Positions 1-6,636 of a stretch of DNA of 12,972 nt are shown here, piece by piece (positions within the stretch are counted from its first letter, which is position 1; every line of letters begins with the position of its first letter). Both the position numbers and the translations under genes were made by a program. Source of the DNA: Candidatus Omnitrophota bacterium (GTDB taxonomy: Bacteria > Omnitrophota > Gorgyraeia > JABMRN01). Below the pieces are notes generated by a model. That model saw nothing but the letters and a program-made list of their open reading frames with translations. It made no database searches and had not been told where the DNA came from. Location: positions 1 through 12,972 of the forward strand of contig JABMRN010000199.1 of assembly GCA_013202515.1 (NCBI GenBank), given 5' to 3'.

Positions 1-279
1 CATTTCGGTGAGCCTGGAGAGTATTATAGAATAATAGAACGACACTATTAGCAAGAACAGAAATGCTATCAAGAAAATTGCCGTTAAATAATATACACCC
101 AGTAATTCGGATATCATAGTTAACAAAGCAGGGAATAATCCGAATATAAACAGCATTACTTCCGCGATAAGCCACACAATTGCATATTCCTCGCGCAGTT
201 TTCTGTTTTTTATAAGAGCTATCGTTGCCATAAAAAGCAGGAGGCTTATCCCTACTATAAAAAATTGAGTTTTAAACAT
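1..279 (-). CDS. DUF2304 small membrane protein, C-terminus cut by window edge
   Basis: I translated the minus strand from ATG 279 and found an open frame of 93 codons that runs off the left edge. The protein starts MFKTQFFIVGISLLLF, has a LREEYAIVWL block at about 28-37, a second hydrophobic segment (MLFIFGLFPALL) and a third around YYLTAIFLIAFLFLLIVSF, and ends with SRLTEM at the edge. Three hydrophobic helices plus the REEYA.[VL]WL and LSRL elements are the pattern of DUF2304. These proteins are usually 110-130 residues, so about 20-35 residues lie outside. The family has no known biochemical role but often follows DPM-like GT2 genes. The start overlaps the glycosyltransferase by 8 nt and has a strong ribosome binding site. 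Confidence 0.82.
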   Translation of the reverse strand, partial: MFKTQFFIVGISLLLFMATIALIKNRKLREEYAIVWLIAEVMLFIFGLFPALLTMISELLGVYYLTAIFLIAFLFLLIVSFYYSIILSRLTEM

Positions 280-1015
280 TTCTCTCTCCTTTCAGTTCGC
301 TATAATCCCGTAAACTGCTTATAAGAATACCAAGCGACACGCGCACCATGTAGTAAATGCCATCGATCCAATTTATTGTGGAGACCCCATGCTTTCTTCT
401 TTTCATGACGACGGGTATTTCAATTATTTTGAAGCCGACTTTCTTAAGAACGACAAATGATTCTACTTCGGGATAATCATGCGGGTAGTATTCCGCAAAA
501 ATAGCTATGGCCCTTTTGCTGAAAGCCCTAAACCCGCTTGTCGCATCAAGAATCCGCATACCTGTAAAAGCCTCTATTAACTTTGAGAAATACCTTATGC
601 CAATGCGTCTTAGAAAGAGCCCCTTGAACCCCTTCTTGCCGATAAACCTTGAACCAACCACGAGGTCTGACGAGTCCTTTATTATACCGTCTTTAAGATC
701 TTTTATGAATTTTGGAGAGTGCTGGCCGTCCCCGTCGATTTGAATAGCGACGTCATACCCGTTGTCACGGGCGTATAAAAATCCCGCCTGCATCGCGCCC
801 CCTATGCCAAGATTATAAGGTAAATCGAGGACCGTAACGTCGGCATATTTCTTTAAACTTTTTGCTACCTGAGATGTCGCGTCCAGAGAACAGTCGTTGA
901 CAACTAAAATATCGGATTCAGGAGAAAAATTTGCTACTGCTCGAATAACCCATGGCAGGGATTTTTCTTCATTATGCGCGGGTATTATAACCAGATTTCC
1001 GTGTTTTTGTTTCAT
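272..1015 (-). CDS. GT2 glycosyltransferase, dolichyl-phosphate mannose synthase-like
   Basis: This 247-residue GT-A fold enzyme carries IIPAHNEE at 10-17, the nucleotide-binding VVNDCSLDAT at 38-47 and the metal-binding DGDGQH at 94-99. These motifs, with GSRF, TSGFRAFSKRA and RRKHGVST, fit the DPM/DPG-synthase-like branch of family GT2, which typically moves a sugar from a nucleotide sugar to a polyprenyl phosphate. It lacks the extra transmembrane helices of the long form; only a short hydrophobic stretch occurs near 224-234. The start is the ATGA overlap with the methyltransferase; no Shine-Dalgarno sequence is seen. The next gene, a DUF2304 protein, begins inside its 3' end, a pairing common in glycan loci. 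The sugar donor cannot be assigned. Confidence 0.9.
   Translation of the reverse strand: MKQKHGNLVIIPAHNEEKSLPWVIRAVANFSPESDILVVNDCSLDATSQVAKSLKKYADVTVLDLPYNLGIGGAMQAGFLYARDNGYDVAIQIDGDGQHSPKFIKDLKDGIIKDSSDLVVGSRFIGKKGFKGLFLRRIGIRYFSKLIEAFTGMRILDATSGFRAFSKRAIAIFAEYYPHDYPEVESFVVLKKVGFKIIEIPVVMKRRKHGVSTINWIDGIYYMVRVSLGILISSLRDYSELKGERNV
286..291 (-). promoter_or_regulatory. Shine-Dalgarno site of the DUF2304 gene
   Basis: On the minus strand the sequence AAGGAG lies 6 nt before ATG 279, inside the last codons of the glycosyltransferase. This is the strongest ribosome binding site in the window and fixes the start of the partial left-edge gene. Confidence 0.75.
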
Positions 1016-1761
1016 GTGGTTTTTTTTCTAAAAAGGTAGCATACCCTGTAGCACATGCTGATGGGTATCATTACGTTAAGTATGTTTACAAAAAGCGACT
1101 TCATAAAATAAAGAAAACCCACCGGATATAAAGGGGAATAGAATTTATAAATTCTTTCAATGTGAAAATCGCTTTCGCTGATAATGGCGTTCCAGGAATG
1201 ATACGAAAGGTCTACGTATCGTTTAGCTTTTACAGTATCTTCCGCATAACTGAAAATCGGTTTTTTATTCAAAAGTAGCTTATCTAAAAAAAACATCTTT
1301 GCGATCTTGAATAATATAAAATTACCGTTTCTGGCCTCGACATAAACTTTCCCTTCATCTTTAACTACTCTTCTCACCCCATGAAGAACCTTCTTTATGT
1401 TTTCTTCGGTTAATGAGTATTCCAACGAACTGATTAAGGTAACATAATCGAAGACCTCATTCCTGAAAGGTATAAATTCCTGATCGCCCAATACAAGCTT
1501 ATCAAGGTCGCATTCCTTGGCCATAAGCAGTCCTACGTGCGAAATATCAAGGCCATAAGGTACTACGCCTATTTCCTTGCAGGCCCTAAGTAATTCCCCT
1601 GTGCCACAACCAATATCAAGAAGCCTTTTTGCTTTTCCTTTGATCGCGGCGTGGTTTATGGCATTACGGCTTGCGCACCTTATCCATCTCCGGATATTGC
1701 TGTTCTTTTCCGGATGATGCATGTCGTAATAAGTCTTCAAATCCTTTTTATATCTTTCCAT
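1012..1761 (-). CDS. Class I SAM-dependent methyltransferase (third of three)
   Basis: This 249-residue protein has motif I LLDIGCGTG at 47-55 and the motif II acidic residue in PYGLDIS. It shares with the first methyltransferase of the operon the N-terminal YYDMHHPEKN block, the GDQEFIPF segment, ISSLEYSLTEENI and the VEARNGNFILFK segment, which marks the two as paralogues. An additional stretch of roughly 20 residues after FILFK distinguishes it. A C-terminal hydrophobic region (FVNILNVMIPISM) may associate with the membrane. It is coupled upstream through TAATG and downstream through an ATGA overlap with the glycosyltransferase. The acceptor is unknown; the placement next to a GT2 gene suggests a glycan or lipid-linked sugar, by inference. 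Confidence 0.87.
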   Translation of the reverse strand: MERYKKDLKTYYDMHHPEKNSNIRRWIRCASRNAINHAAIKGKAKRLLDIGCGTGELLRACKEIGVVPYGLDISHVGLLMAKECDLDKLVLGDQEFIPFRNEVFDYVTLISSLEYSLTEENIKKVLHGVRRVVKDEGKVYVEARNGNFILFKIAKMFFLDKLLLNKKPIFSYAEDTVKAKRYVDLSYHSWNAIISESDFHIERIYKFYSPLYPVGFLYFMKSLFVNILNVMIPISMCYRVCYLFRKKTT

Positions 1762-2468
1762 TAATATTTTTTACCGTGAATTTTTTCGCAAGTTTCGTAA
1801 GTATTTTTTCTTTTCCGCGCCACGATGACGCATGAAGCGCAAAATCTCGTCCCGAATACCTTTTCAAGCGCGCTGTCCAGAAAGCCTGTAACTTTTCGTA
1901 TAAAAAAAGGCATCCCCGGAACAGCGCCCAGTGTAAGTTCAAAAATAAGCCCGAATCTTTCATGTTTTTCTACTGAAAACTCATTTTCCTTAAGCGTATT
2001 TAAAAGGTCCTGGAATTTAAAATTGCTCTCTATGGGCATTTCTTTTGCTACGGGGTGCACTCTTCTCATGACAGCAAATAAAGGATTATCATTAACTGCC
2101 TCGACAAGCACAAAATATCCGCCGTCTTTCAAGCACCTCCCTACCTCACGCACAGCCCCCTCATAGCCGGGGATATGGTGGAAAGTGTGGAATTCCATTA
2201 TAAGGTCCAGCTTTTCGCGTTTGAAAGGAAGTGTCTTTCCGCTTGCCAGAACGGCGAGGCATTTTTCCTTTGCTTTTTTAAGTGATTTCATATTTATGTC
2301 AGCCCCTATCCGAGTCGCTCCTGAAAACCTGTCCGTAAGATCCAGGGTCCTGCCTTCGCCACACCCTATATCAAGCATGGTTTTAATAGATATTTTCTCT
2401 ATTTTATCCAGGGCATTGCAAAAAAAGCGAGTGCACCGTCCAAGCTTTCCCATGTTACGCTGTTCCAT
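1761..2468 (-). CDS. Class I SAM-dependent methyltransferase (second of three)
   Basis: This 235-residue protein has motif I MLDIGCGEG at 31-39, the motif II acidic residue in GADINM (55-60) and the Methyltransf_11-like segment MEFHTFHHIPG (91-101), followed by a RCLKDGGYFVLVE motif typical of the post-motif III strand. It lacks the HH..KN N-terminal block and the FILFK segment of the flanking two methyltransferases, so it belongs to another subfamily. The C-terminal third is hydrophobic and then ends in a basic run. It begins 9 nt after the preceding stop with only weak ribosome binding sequence, and its TAA overlaps the next ATG by one base (TAATG). The substrate is unknown. Confidence 0.86.
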   Translation of the reverse strand: MEQRNMGKLGRCTRFFCNALDKIEKISIKTMLDIGCGEGRTLDLTDRFSGATRIGADINMKSLKKAKEKCLAVLASGKTLPFKREKLDLIMEFHTFHHIPGYEGAVREVGRCLKDGGYFVLVEAVNDNPLFAVMRRVHPVAKEMPIESNFKFQDLLNTLKENEFSVEKHERFGLIFELTLGAVPGMPFFIRKVTGFLDSALEKVFGTRFCASCVIVARKRKNTYETCEKIHGKKY

Positions 2469-2477
2469 GTTTATTCA

Positions 2478-3170
2478 CTATTTTTTGTGGCAAAGATAGA
2501 AAACACTATAGCAATACCTAGTAGGGCTCAAAAAATTGACAATATTGAGCACGAACGTTTTTACAGAAAATTTGCATAAAGGAAAGATCGGTTTGTATGA
2601 CTTCCATGTCTTATCAATTGCTAAGCCTGCGCTCTTAAATAATTCAAGCCATCGATAGTACGAAATGTTTGCATATCTTGCGGGTCGTGAAATTTTAAAA
2701 AATTTAAATAAGATAAAATCCGCGTTTCTTGTCTCTATGTAAAAAAAAGCACGCTGCTCGGATACCCTTCTGGCTTCATTAAGAGCTTTCTGGATATTAT
2801 TTTCATGCATGCTATATTCCAGGCTGGTTAAAAAAAGCACGTGGCTAAAAATATTTCTTTTAAAAGGCAGATTTTCTTGATCCGCTATAATAAGCTTTCC
2901 AGCCCCTATGCCTTTCGCCATTTTAAGCCCGGTTATAGATATATCCACACCTACGACATTGTCCGCGCCCTTTTCTTGGCAAACTTTTACAAACTCACCG
3001 GATCCGCACCCCATATCAAGAATCTTGTGTTTGCGCATGTCCGAGTTTAATGTTTTCAATATGCCTCTGCATGATTGCATCGTGTTTTGGCGCCAGCTGA
3101 TATTTTTCTTTTTGTGGTGTATATCAAAGTATTCCTTGGAGCTACATTGATTAGGTGTTAATTTTTCCAT
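2478..3170 (-). CDS. Class I SAM-dependent methyltransferase (first of three)
   Basis: This 230-residue protein has the class I methyltransferase fold. Motif I is ILDMGCGSG at 50-58, the second-strand acidic residue follows in VVGVDIS, and a NLPF segment comes after motif II. It is a clear paralogue of the third methyltransferase in this operon: both begin with a Y[FY]D[IM]HH..KN block, and both share DQE.[IL]PF[KR], SLEYS.[HT]E.NI and an [IV]E[TA]RN..FILFK segment. Compared with that paralogue it is about 20 residues shorter after FILFK. Its start lies inside the 3' end of the radical SAM gene (13 nt overlap), with AAAAGGA 7 nt upstream. The acceptor (O, N or C atom of a sugar, lipid or small molecule) cannot be predicted. 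Confidence 0.87.
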   Translation of the reverse strand: MEKLTPNQCSSKEYFDIHHKKKNISWRQNTMQSCRGILKTLNSDMRKHKILDMGCGSGEFVKVCQEKGADNVVGVDISITGLKMAKGIGAGKLIIADQENLPFKRNIFSHVLFLTSLEYSMHENNIQKALNEARRVSEQRAFFYIETRNADFILFKFFKISRPARYANISYYRWLELFKSAGLAIDKTWKSYKPIFPLCKFSVKTFVLNIVNFLSPTRYCYSVFYLCHKK

Positions 3171-4540
3171 TTAAAAATCCTTTTAAAAAATATTTTTACG
3201 ATTGAGAACAGGTCCACGAAAGATAAAAGATTTTTTATTTTAGTAATACTAGGTTTTAATAGGTAAAATTTCAGATAACCGATAAATTGCATTCTTAAAA
3301 GCTCATCGTTAGTCAATCCTTGCAGCTCAAGTACATTGCCTGTTTGTTTATTATAATCCGACCAATTTTTTGAAAGCAGCTTATACCCGCCTTCTCTGTT
3401 TTTCGCCATGCGCGCAATATCCGTACCCGGATAAGGGGTCATAATCCCAAAGGAAACGGTATCTGTATTCAAGGCCATGGCAAAATCTATGGTATCCCTA
3501 GCCGTGCCTCTGTTTTCATCAGGGTGGCCCAGTATAAAAAAACTACCTGTAGAAATGCCTGCTTTTTTAGCCATTTCAATCGCTTTCTTAGCTTTTTCCT
3601 TCGATATATTTTTGTTAGTGCACCTTAATATACCTTCATTTCCGCTTTCTATTCCAAAGCCGACCCATTCACAGCCCGCCATTTTCATCTTGAAAAGAAG
3701 ATCCTGATTAACGATATCAACCCTTGTTTGTATATGCCACTTGACCTTTTTATTTAGTTCGCTTTTTATCAATCCATCCAAGATACGGTCTGTTTTTTCC
3801 TTATTAACGCCGAATGTTTCGTCATAAAATTCAAAAAGAAAAGGCTTATACCTGTCGTAGATATTCAGCATCTCTCTTACTACCAGATCGGGATCCCTGA
3901 ATCTGATATGATCTCCCAATACACGCATACAAAAGTTGCACCTGAAGGGGCACCCTCTTGAGCCGAGAACAGGGTATTTCTTTGCGGGCTTAAATAGATC
4001 CCATGCGGGGCTAGGAAGCATATCTAGATTTTCTAAGAAAGGTCGCGGCCCATTTTGTTCAATACTTCCCGAATGACCTTTATAAGCTATACCCGGTATA
4101 TTGTGGAGCGATTTATTGCTATCGAGCGCATCGATCAGCTCATTCATGGTTTGCTCACCTTCGCCAAAACAGGCGATATCAAGTACTGAGAATTCTTCAA
4201 GGGTTTGCTTTGGCAATGCAGTGGCGTGCGGACCACCGATAACAGTTATGATTTTGGGGCATATTTTTTTTATTTTTTTTACAAGGTCTGCGACATCAAT
4301 AAGTTCCGTCGTCATTGCCGTAACGCCTATTATTTTGGGATTTTTTCTCTTAATTATTTCTATAACATCGCCCTGTTTTAATCTGTCGTATTTAGCATCG
4401 ACGACACAGCAACACTTGCCTGAAGCACGCAAAAACGAAGCCAGATACGCCAGGCCTATTCTAGGCATGTCGGGTTGTTCATAATGCTTTTCTTTTATTT
4501 CTACAGTCGGGGCATTTATTAACATTACTTCTGCTTTCAT
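3158..4540 (-). CDS. B12-binding-domain radical SAM protein (copy 4)
   Basis: This is a 460-residue class B radical SAM protein. The cobalamin-type domain runs over about 1-150 (MKAEVMLINAP, GGPHATALP at 102-110, FGEGEQTMNEL near 125-135), without DxHxxG. Cluster cysteines are C197, C201 and C204 in GSRGCPFRCNFC, at the same numbers as in copy 1. The barrel continues with FGIESGN and a MTPYPGT block, also shared with copy 1. The C-terminal 40 residues are strongly basic and hydrophobic. ATG 4540 is preferred because an AGGTG lies 6 nt upstream and the family N-terminus begins there; an in-frame GTG at 4549, directly after the preceding stop, would add three residues. It is separated from the other three radical SAM genes by the flippase and the HprK-like pair. 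The reaction is unknown. Confidence 0.9.
   Translation of the reverse strand: MKAEVMLINAPTVEIKEKHYEQPDMPRIGLAYLASFLRASGKCCCVVDAKYDRLKQGDVIEIIKRKNPKIIGVTAMTTELIDVADLVKKIKKICPKIITVIGGPHATALPKQTLEEFSVLDIACFGEGEQTMNELIDALDSNKSLHNIPGIAYKGHSGSIEQNGPRPFLENLDMLPSPAWDLFKPAKKYPVLGSRGCPFRCNFCMRVLGDHIRFRDPDLVVREMLNIYDRYKPFLFEFYDETFGVNKEKTDRILDGLIKSELNKKVKWHIQTRVDIVNQDLLFKMKMAGCEWVGFGIESGNEGILRCTNKNISKEKAKKAIEMAKKAGISTGSFFILGHPDENRGTARDTIDFAMALNTDTVSFGIMTPYPGTDIARMAKNREGGYKLLSKNWSDYNKQTGNVLELQGLTNDELLRMQFIGYLKFYLLKPSITKIKNLLSFVDLFSIVKIFFKRIFKWKN
3178..3184 (-). promoter_or_regulatory. Shine-Dalgarno site of the first methyltransferase
   Basis: AAAAGGA on the minus strand lies 7 nt before ATG 3170, inside the 3' end of the fourth radical SAM gene. 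It supports the 13-nt gene overlap as real. Confidence 0.65.
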
Positions 4541-4546
4541 GGAATG

Positions 4547-4551
4547 CACCT
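4547..4551 (-). promoter_or_regulatory. Shine-Dalgarno site deciding the start of radical SAM copy 4
   Basis: AGGTG on the minus strand lies 6 nt before ATG 4540 and overlaps both the TAG of the preceding gene and the alternative GTG start at 4549. Because the site contains that GTG, ATG 4540 is the more plausible start. Confidence 0.6.
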
Positions 4552-5593
4552 ATAAGCCTTTTATTGCATTTTTAACATGCTCGGCGTATTCTTCGCGCCA
4601 TTTATTTGGCACTATCAATCTATACAACTTAACACCTTCTAGAGAATGTAGGATTGCTTCTCTCATTTTTTGCTCATATTCAAGAGATGATACGCTTTCC
4701 GGGTAGGTGTATTCATAAGCTTTCATAAAATTGCCAACCGGTTTCTTGCAGGGCGCCTCTATCTTGAATTCCAGGAGATTGTTGACAAGAAGCACATCGG
4801 AAACAATGTTCTTATCCTCTATCCGCTCCAGGGCGATTGTGTCCCTATCCTGCCTATAGATAACGAAAAGCGATTCAAGATTGGCTTTTTCGCTTATGAA
4901 ATCAAGCTTACGCCTGGTTGATATAAGACGACACGCAAGATTGATTTTATGAAAAATATTTGGGTTCTCATGCGTCATATTTAAAACCCTGTAGTTAAAA
5001 AATGACGGCGATGTTGGAAAAGAATAAATGCTTTTGCCTTTAAGAATAACCCATCCATCCCCAAGTGAATAAAAACCCTTTTTTACCAGATTGATTATTA
5101 AGCTTGTTTTATACGAACTCCCGCGACCCGCGAAAACCGCCCCCTTCCCTCCGTCCGACACGCCTCCTGCATGCAAAAACAAATACCCTTTTCGAAGAAA
5201 AATGCGCTCGAGGAGAGGATACAAAAAATTATTATACATTATTTGGTCGGGATATAACATGCCCTGTAGTGTCATTTTATTTGTTTTCTTGTAATCGATT
5301 TTTAGTACGCACCTATCCTCTTCTATACCGGATAGCTCTGCTTTCCATCCTCGAAAACCAAAATCTTCTTCAAAGTATACGTAGTTTTTCCTTACAAAGT
5401 ATTTATGGTCCACCAAGGTACAGTCATTTTTATTCTCTTTAAAATCGCCTATTTCGACCAGTATGTCGGGTTGCGCTGTCCCATTCGATAAGAAATATGA
5501 AAATGGGCTATTTAAATCGCTTAAAATGCCTCTTTTATGGTTTCTAATCTTTATCTTTATGATATGGTGTACGTTAAGGTTAATCTCTTTCAT
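4550..5593 (-). CDS. HPr-kinase-like P-loop paralogue with degenerate Walker A
   Basis: This 347-residue paralogue of the preceding gene has the same architecture: an N-terminus with NVHHIIKIKI matching YDIHNIITMRI of the partner, a VDHKYFVRKNYVYF block matching VDNRYFIKENYIYC, then FLHAGGV and the P-loop region. The Walker A equivalent at 156-163 reads GRGSSYKT. The last glycine of GxxxxGK[ST] is replaced by Tyr161 (codon TAT at 5111-5113), while Lys162 and Thr163 are kept. The GDD of the partner is GDG at 178-180. Both changes suggest reduced or lost nucleotide hydrolysis and a possible regulatory or pseudokinase-like role, which is inference. The start ATG lies inside the 3' end of the partner and has a good AGGAAGA ribosome binding site. 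The reading frame is intact, so this is not a pseudogene by sequence. Confidence 0.75.
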   Translation of the reverse strand: MKEINLNVHHIIKIKIRNHKRGILSDLNSPFSYFLSNGTAQPDILVEIGDFKENKNDCTLVDHKYFVRKNYVYFEEDFGFRGWKAELSGIEEDRCVLKIDYKKTNKMTLQGMLYPDQIMYNNFLYPLLERIFLRKGYLFLHAGGVSDGGKGAVFAGRGSSYKTSLIINLVKKGFYSLGDGWVILKGKSIYSFPTSPSFFNYRVLNMTHENPNIFHKINLACRLISTRRKLDFISEKANLESLFVIYRQDRDTIALERIEDKNIVSDVLLVNNLLEFKIEAPCKKPVGNFMKAYEYTYPESVSSLEYEQKMREAILHSLEGVKLYRLIVPNKWREEYAEHVKNAIKGL

Positions 5594-6629
5594 TTATCTT
5601 CCTGTAGAGTTGATCAAAATCGGAGATCGAGTAGCTTCTTGGAATGCTGACTTCATATTTTTTTGCTTTGCTTATATTTGTTTTTATTATCTTTTCGAAA
5701 TTATGCCAGAAATCCAAGCTTATTTTTTCCGGAAATACATAAGAATAAACCAAGAGATACTCGCACAATTCTTCAACTTCAAGCTGAGTGTTAATAAGCA
5801 TTTGTTTGATAAACGGGTTGTCGCAGGAGATCCTGTTTATATTAAAGTTCTTCCCTTGAGTCATAAAAAAAATCTTTTCGAGGATAGCGGAATTATCTAA
5901 GCATCCAGAAAAAATTTCTTTAATGTTAATTTTGGTAAAAAGATTTAAATGTCCGATGCTTAAAAAACGCAATGCATTTTTTAAAGCTATCGCGATCCTG
6001 TCTTTTTTGTTAAATTTAATTCCTGTCAGCTTCTCCACATCATACGTAAACCTTATGTTAAGCGGCTTGATAAAACTTAATACATTTTTCGTTCCCACTA
6101 TAACAGAATCGTCGCCAAGACACCCATATCCTTTTCTTATAAGATTTAATAAGGTTATCGTTTTACCTGTCCCACTCCTACCCGCAAAAATGTAGGCTCG
6201 GCCATTCTGAGTCGCTCCGGAAGCGTGAAGCATCGCGTACCCTTTAATAGCGAGTTGAAAAAATATAATTGAATATATTGTGTCTCCCGGGAATACCCAC
6301 CAACCGGGTAAATTGCTTGCTATTTTTATACGGGTTTTATCTTTTCCAAATCCTTCTACCGCTACTTGCCATGTGGCAATTTTATGTTTTCGAACGCAAT
6401 ATATGTAATTTTCTTTTATAAAATACCTGTTGTCCACTACATATGAATCTTTTTTATTAGGCACAAAAGGTCCTATGAGTATATCTAAATCAGGATTGTC
6501 TATATTTTTTTTAACTTCATAGTTCGCAAATTTATTTCGAAGTATATTCGATTTAAAGGAAGTATAATCCTCTATCGCTATCCTCATCGTTATTATATTA
6601 TGTATGTCGTAATTAAAAGTTCTTCTCAT
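5580..6629 (-). CDS. HPr-kinase-like P-loop protein with intact Walker A
   Basis: This 349-residue protein has a beta-rich N-terminal part (about 1-125) of no clear family. It is followed by a P-loop domain of the HprK type: MLHASGA at 133-138, then the Walker A motif GRSGTGKT at 150-157 and LGDDSVIV at 171-178. Bacterial HprK-type domains phosphorylate a serine or small substrate; relatives occur in lasso-peptide kinases and in glycan loci, so the domain alone does not fix the substrate. No HPr, PTS gene, PqqD or peptide precursor is visible nearby. It lacks the N-terminal domain of true HprK and should not be named hprK. The start is 7 nt after the flippase stop, with no clear Shine-Dalgarno sequence. 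Its 3' end overlaps the paralogue downstream by 14 nt. Confidence 0.78.
   Translation of the reverse strand: MRRTFNYDIHNIITMRIAIEDYTSFKSNILRNKFANYEVKKNIDNPDLDILIGPFVPNKKDSYVVDNRYFIKENYIYCVRKHKIATWQVAVEGFGKDKTRIKIASNLPGWWVFPGDTIYSIIFFQLAIKGYAMLHASGATQNGRAYIFAGRSGTGKTITLLNLIRKGYGCLGDDSVIVGTKNVLSFIKPLNIRFTYDVEKLTGIKFNKKDRIAIALKNALRFLSIGHLNLFTKINIKEIFSGCLDNSAILEKIFFMTQGKNFNINRISCDNPFIKQMLINTQLEVEELCEYLLVYSYVFPEKISLDFWHNFEKIIKTNISKAKKYEVSIPRSYSISDFDQLYRKINERD
5597..5603 (-). promoter_or_regulatory. Shine-Dalgarno site of the degenerate HprK-like gene
   Basis: AGGAAGA on the minus strand ends 3 nt before ATG 5593 (the AGGA core about 6 nt away), inside the last codons of the upstream paralogue. 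It supports independent initiation of the second copy despite the 14-nt overlap. Confidence 0.65.
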
Positions 6630-6636
6630 ATGCGAA

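Noticed and set aside
1748..1963. Minus-strand 71-codon open frame within the second methyltransferase
   Set aside because: It is an alternative frame inside a gene with clear methyltransferase motifs and has no motif of its own.
4258..4283. T-rich run that could look like an intrinsic terminator on the plus strand
   Set aside because: It encodes the Lys/Ile-rich VKKIKKIC segment of radical SAM copy 4 and has no GC-rich hairpin before it.
5463..5900. Plus-strand open frame of 145 codons spanning the junction of the two HprK-like genes, with hydrophobic stretches
   Set aside because: It is antisense to two well-supported genes, has no recognisable domain, and its hydrophobicity is what the complement of Lys- and Asn-rich minus-strand codons gives.
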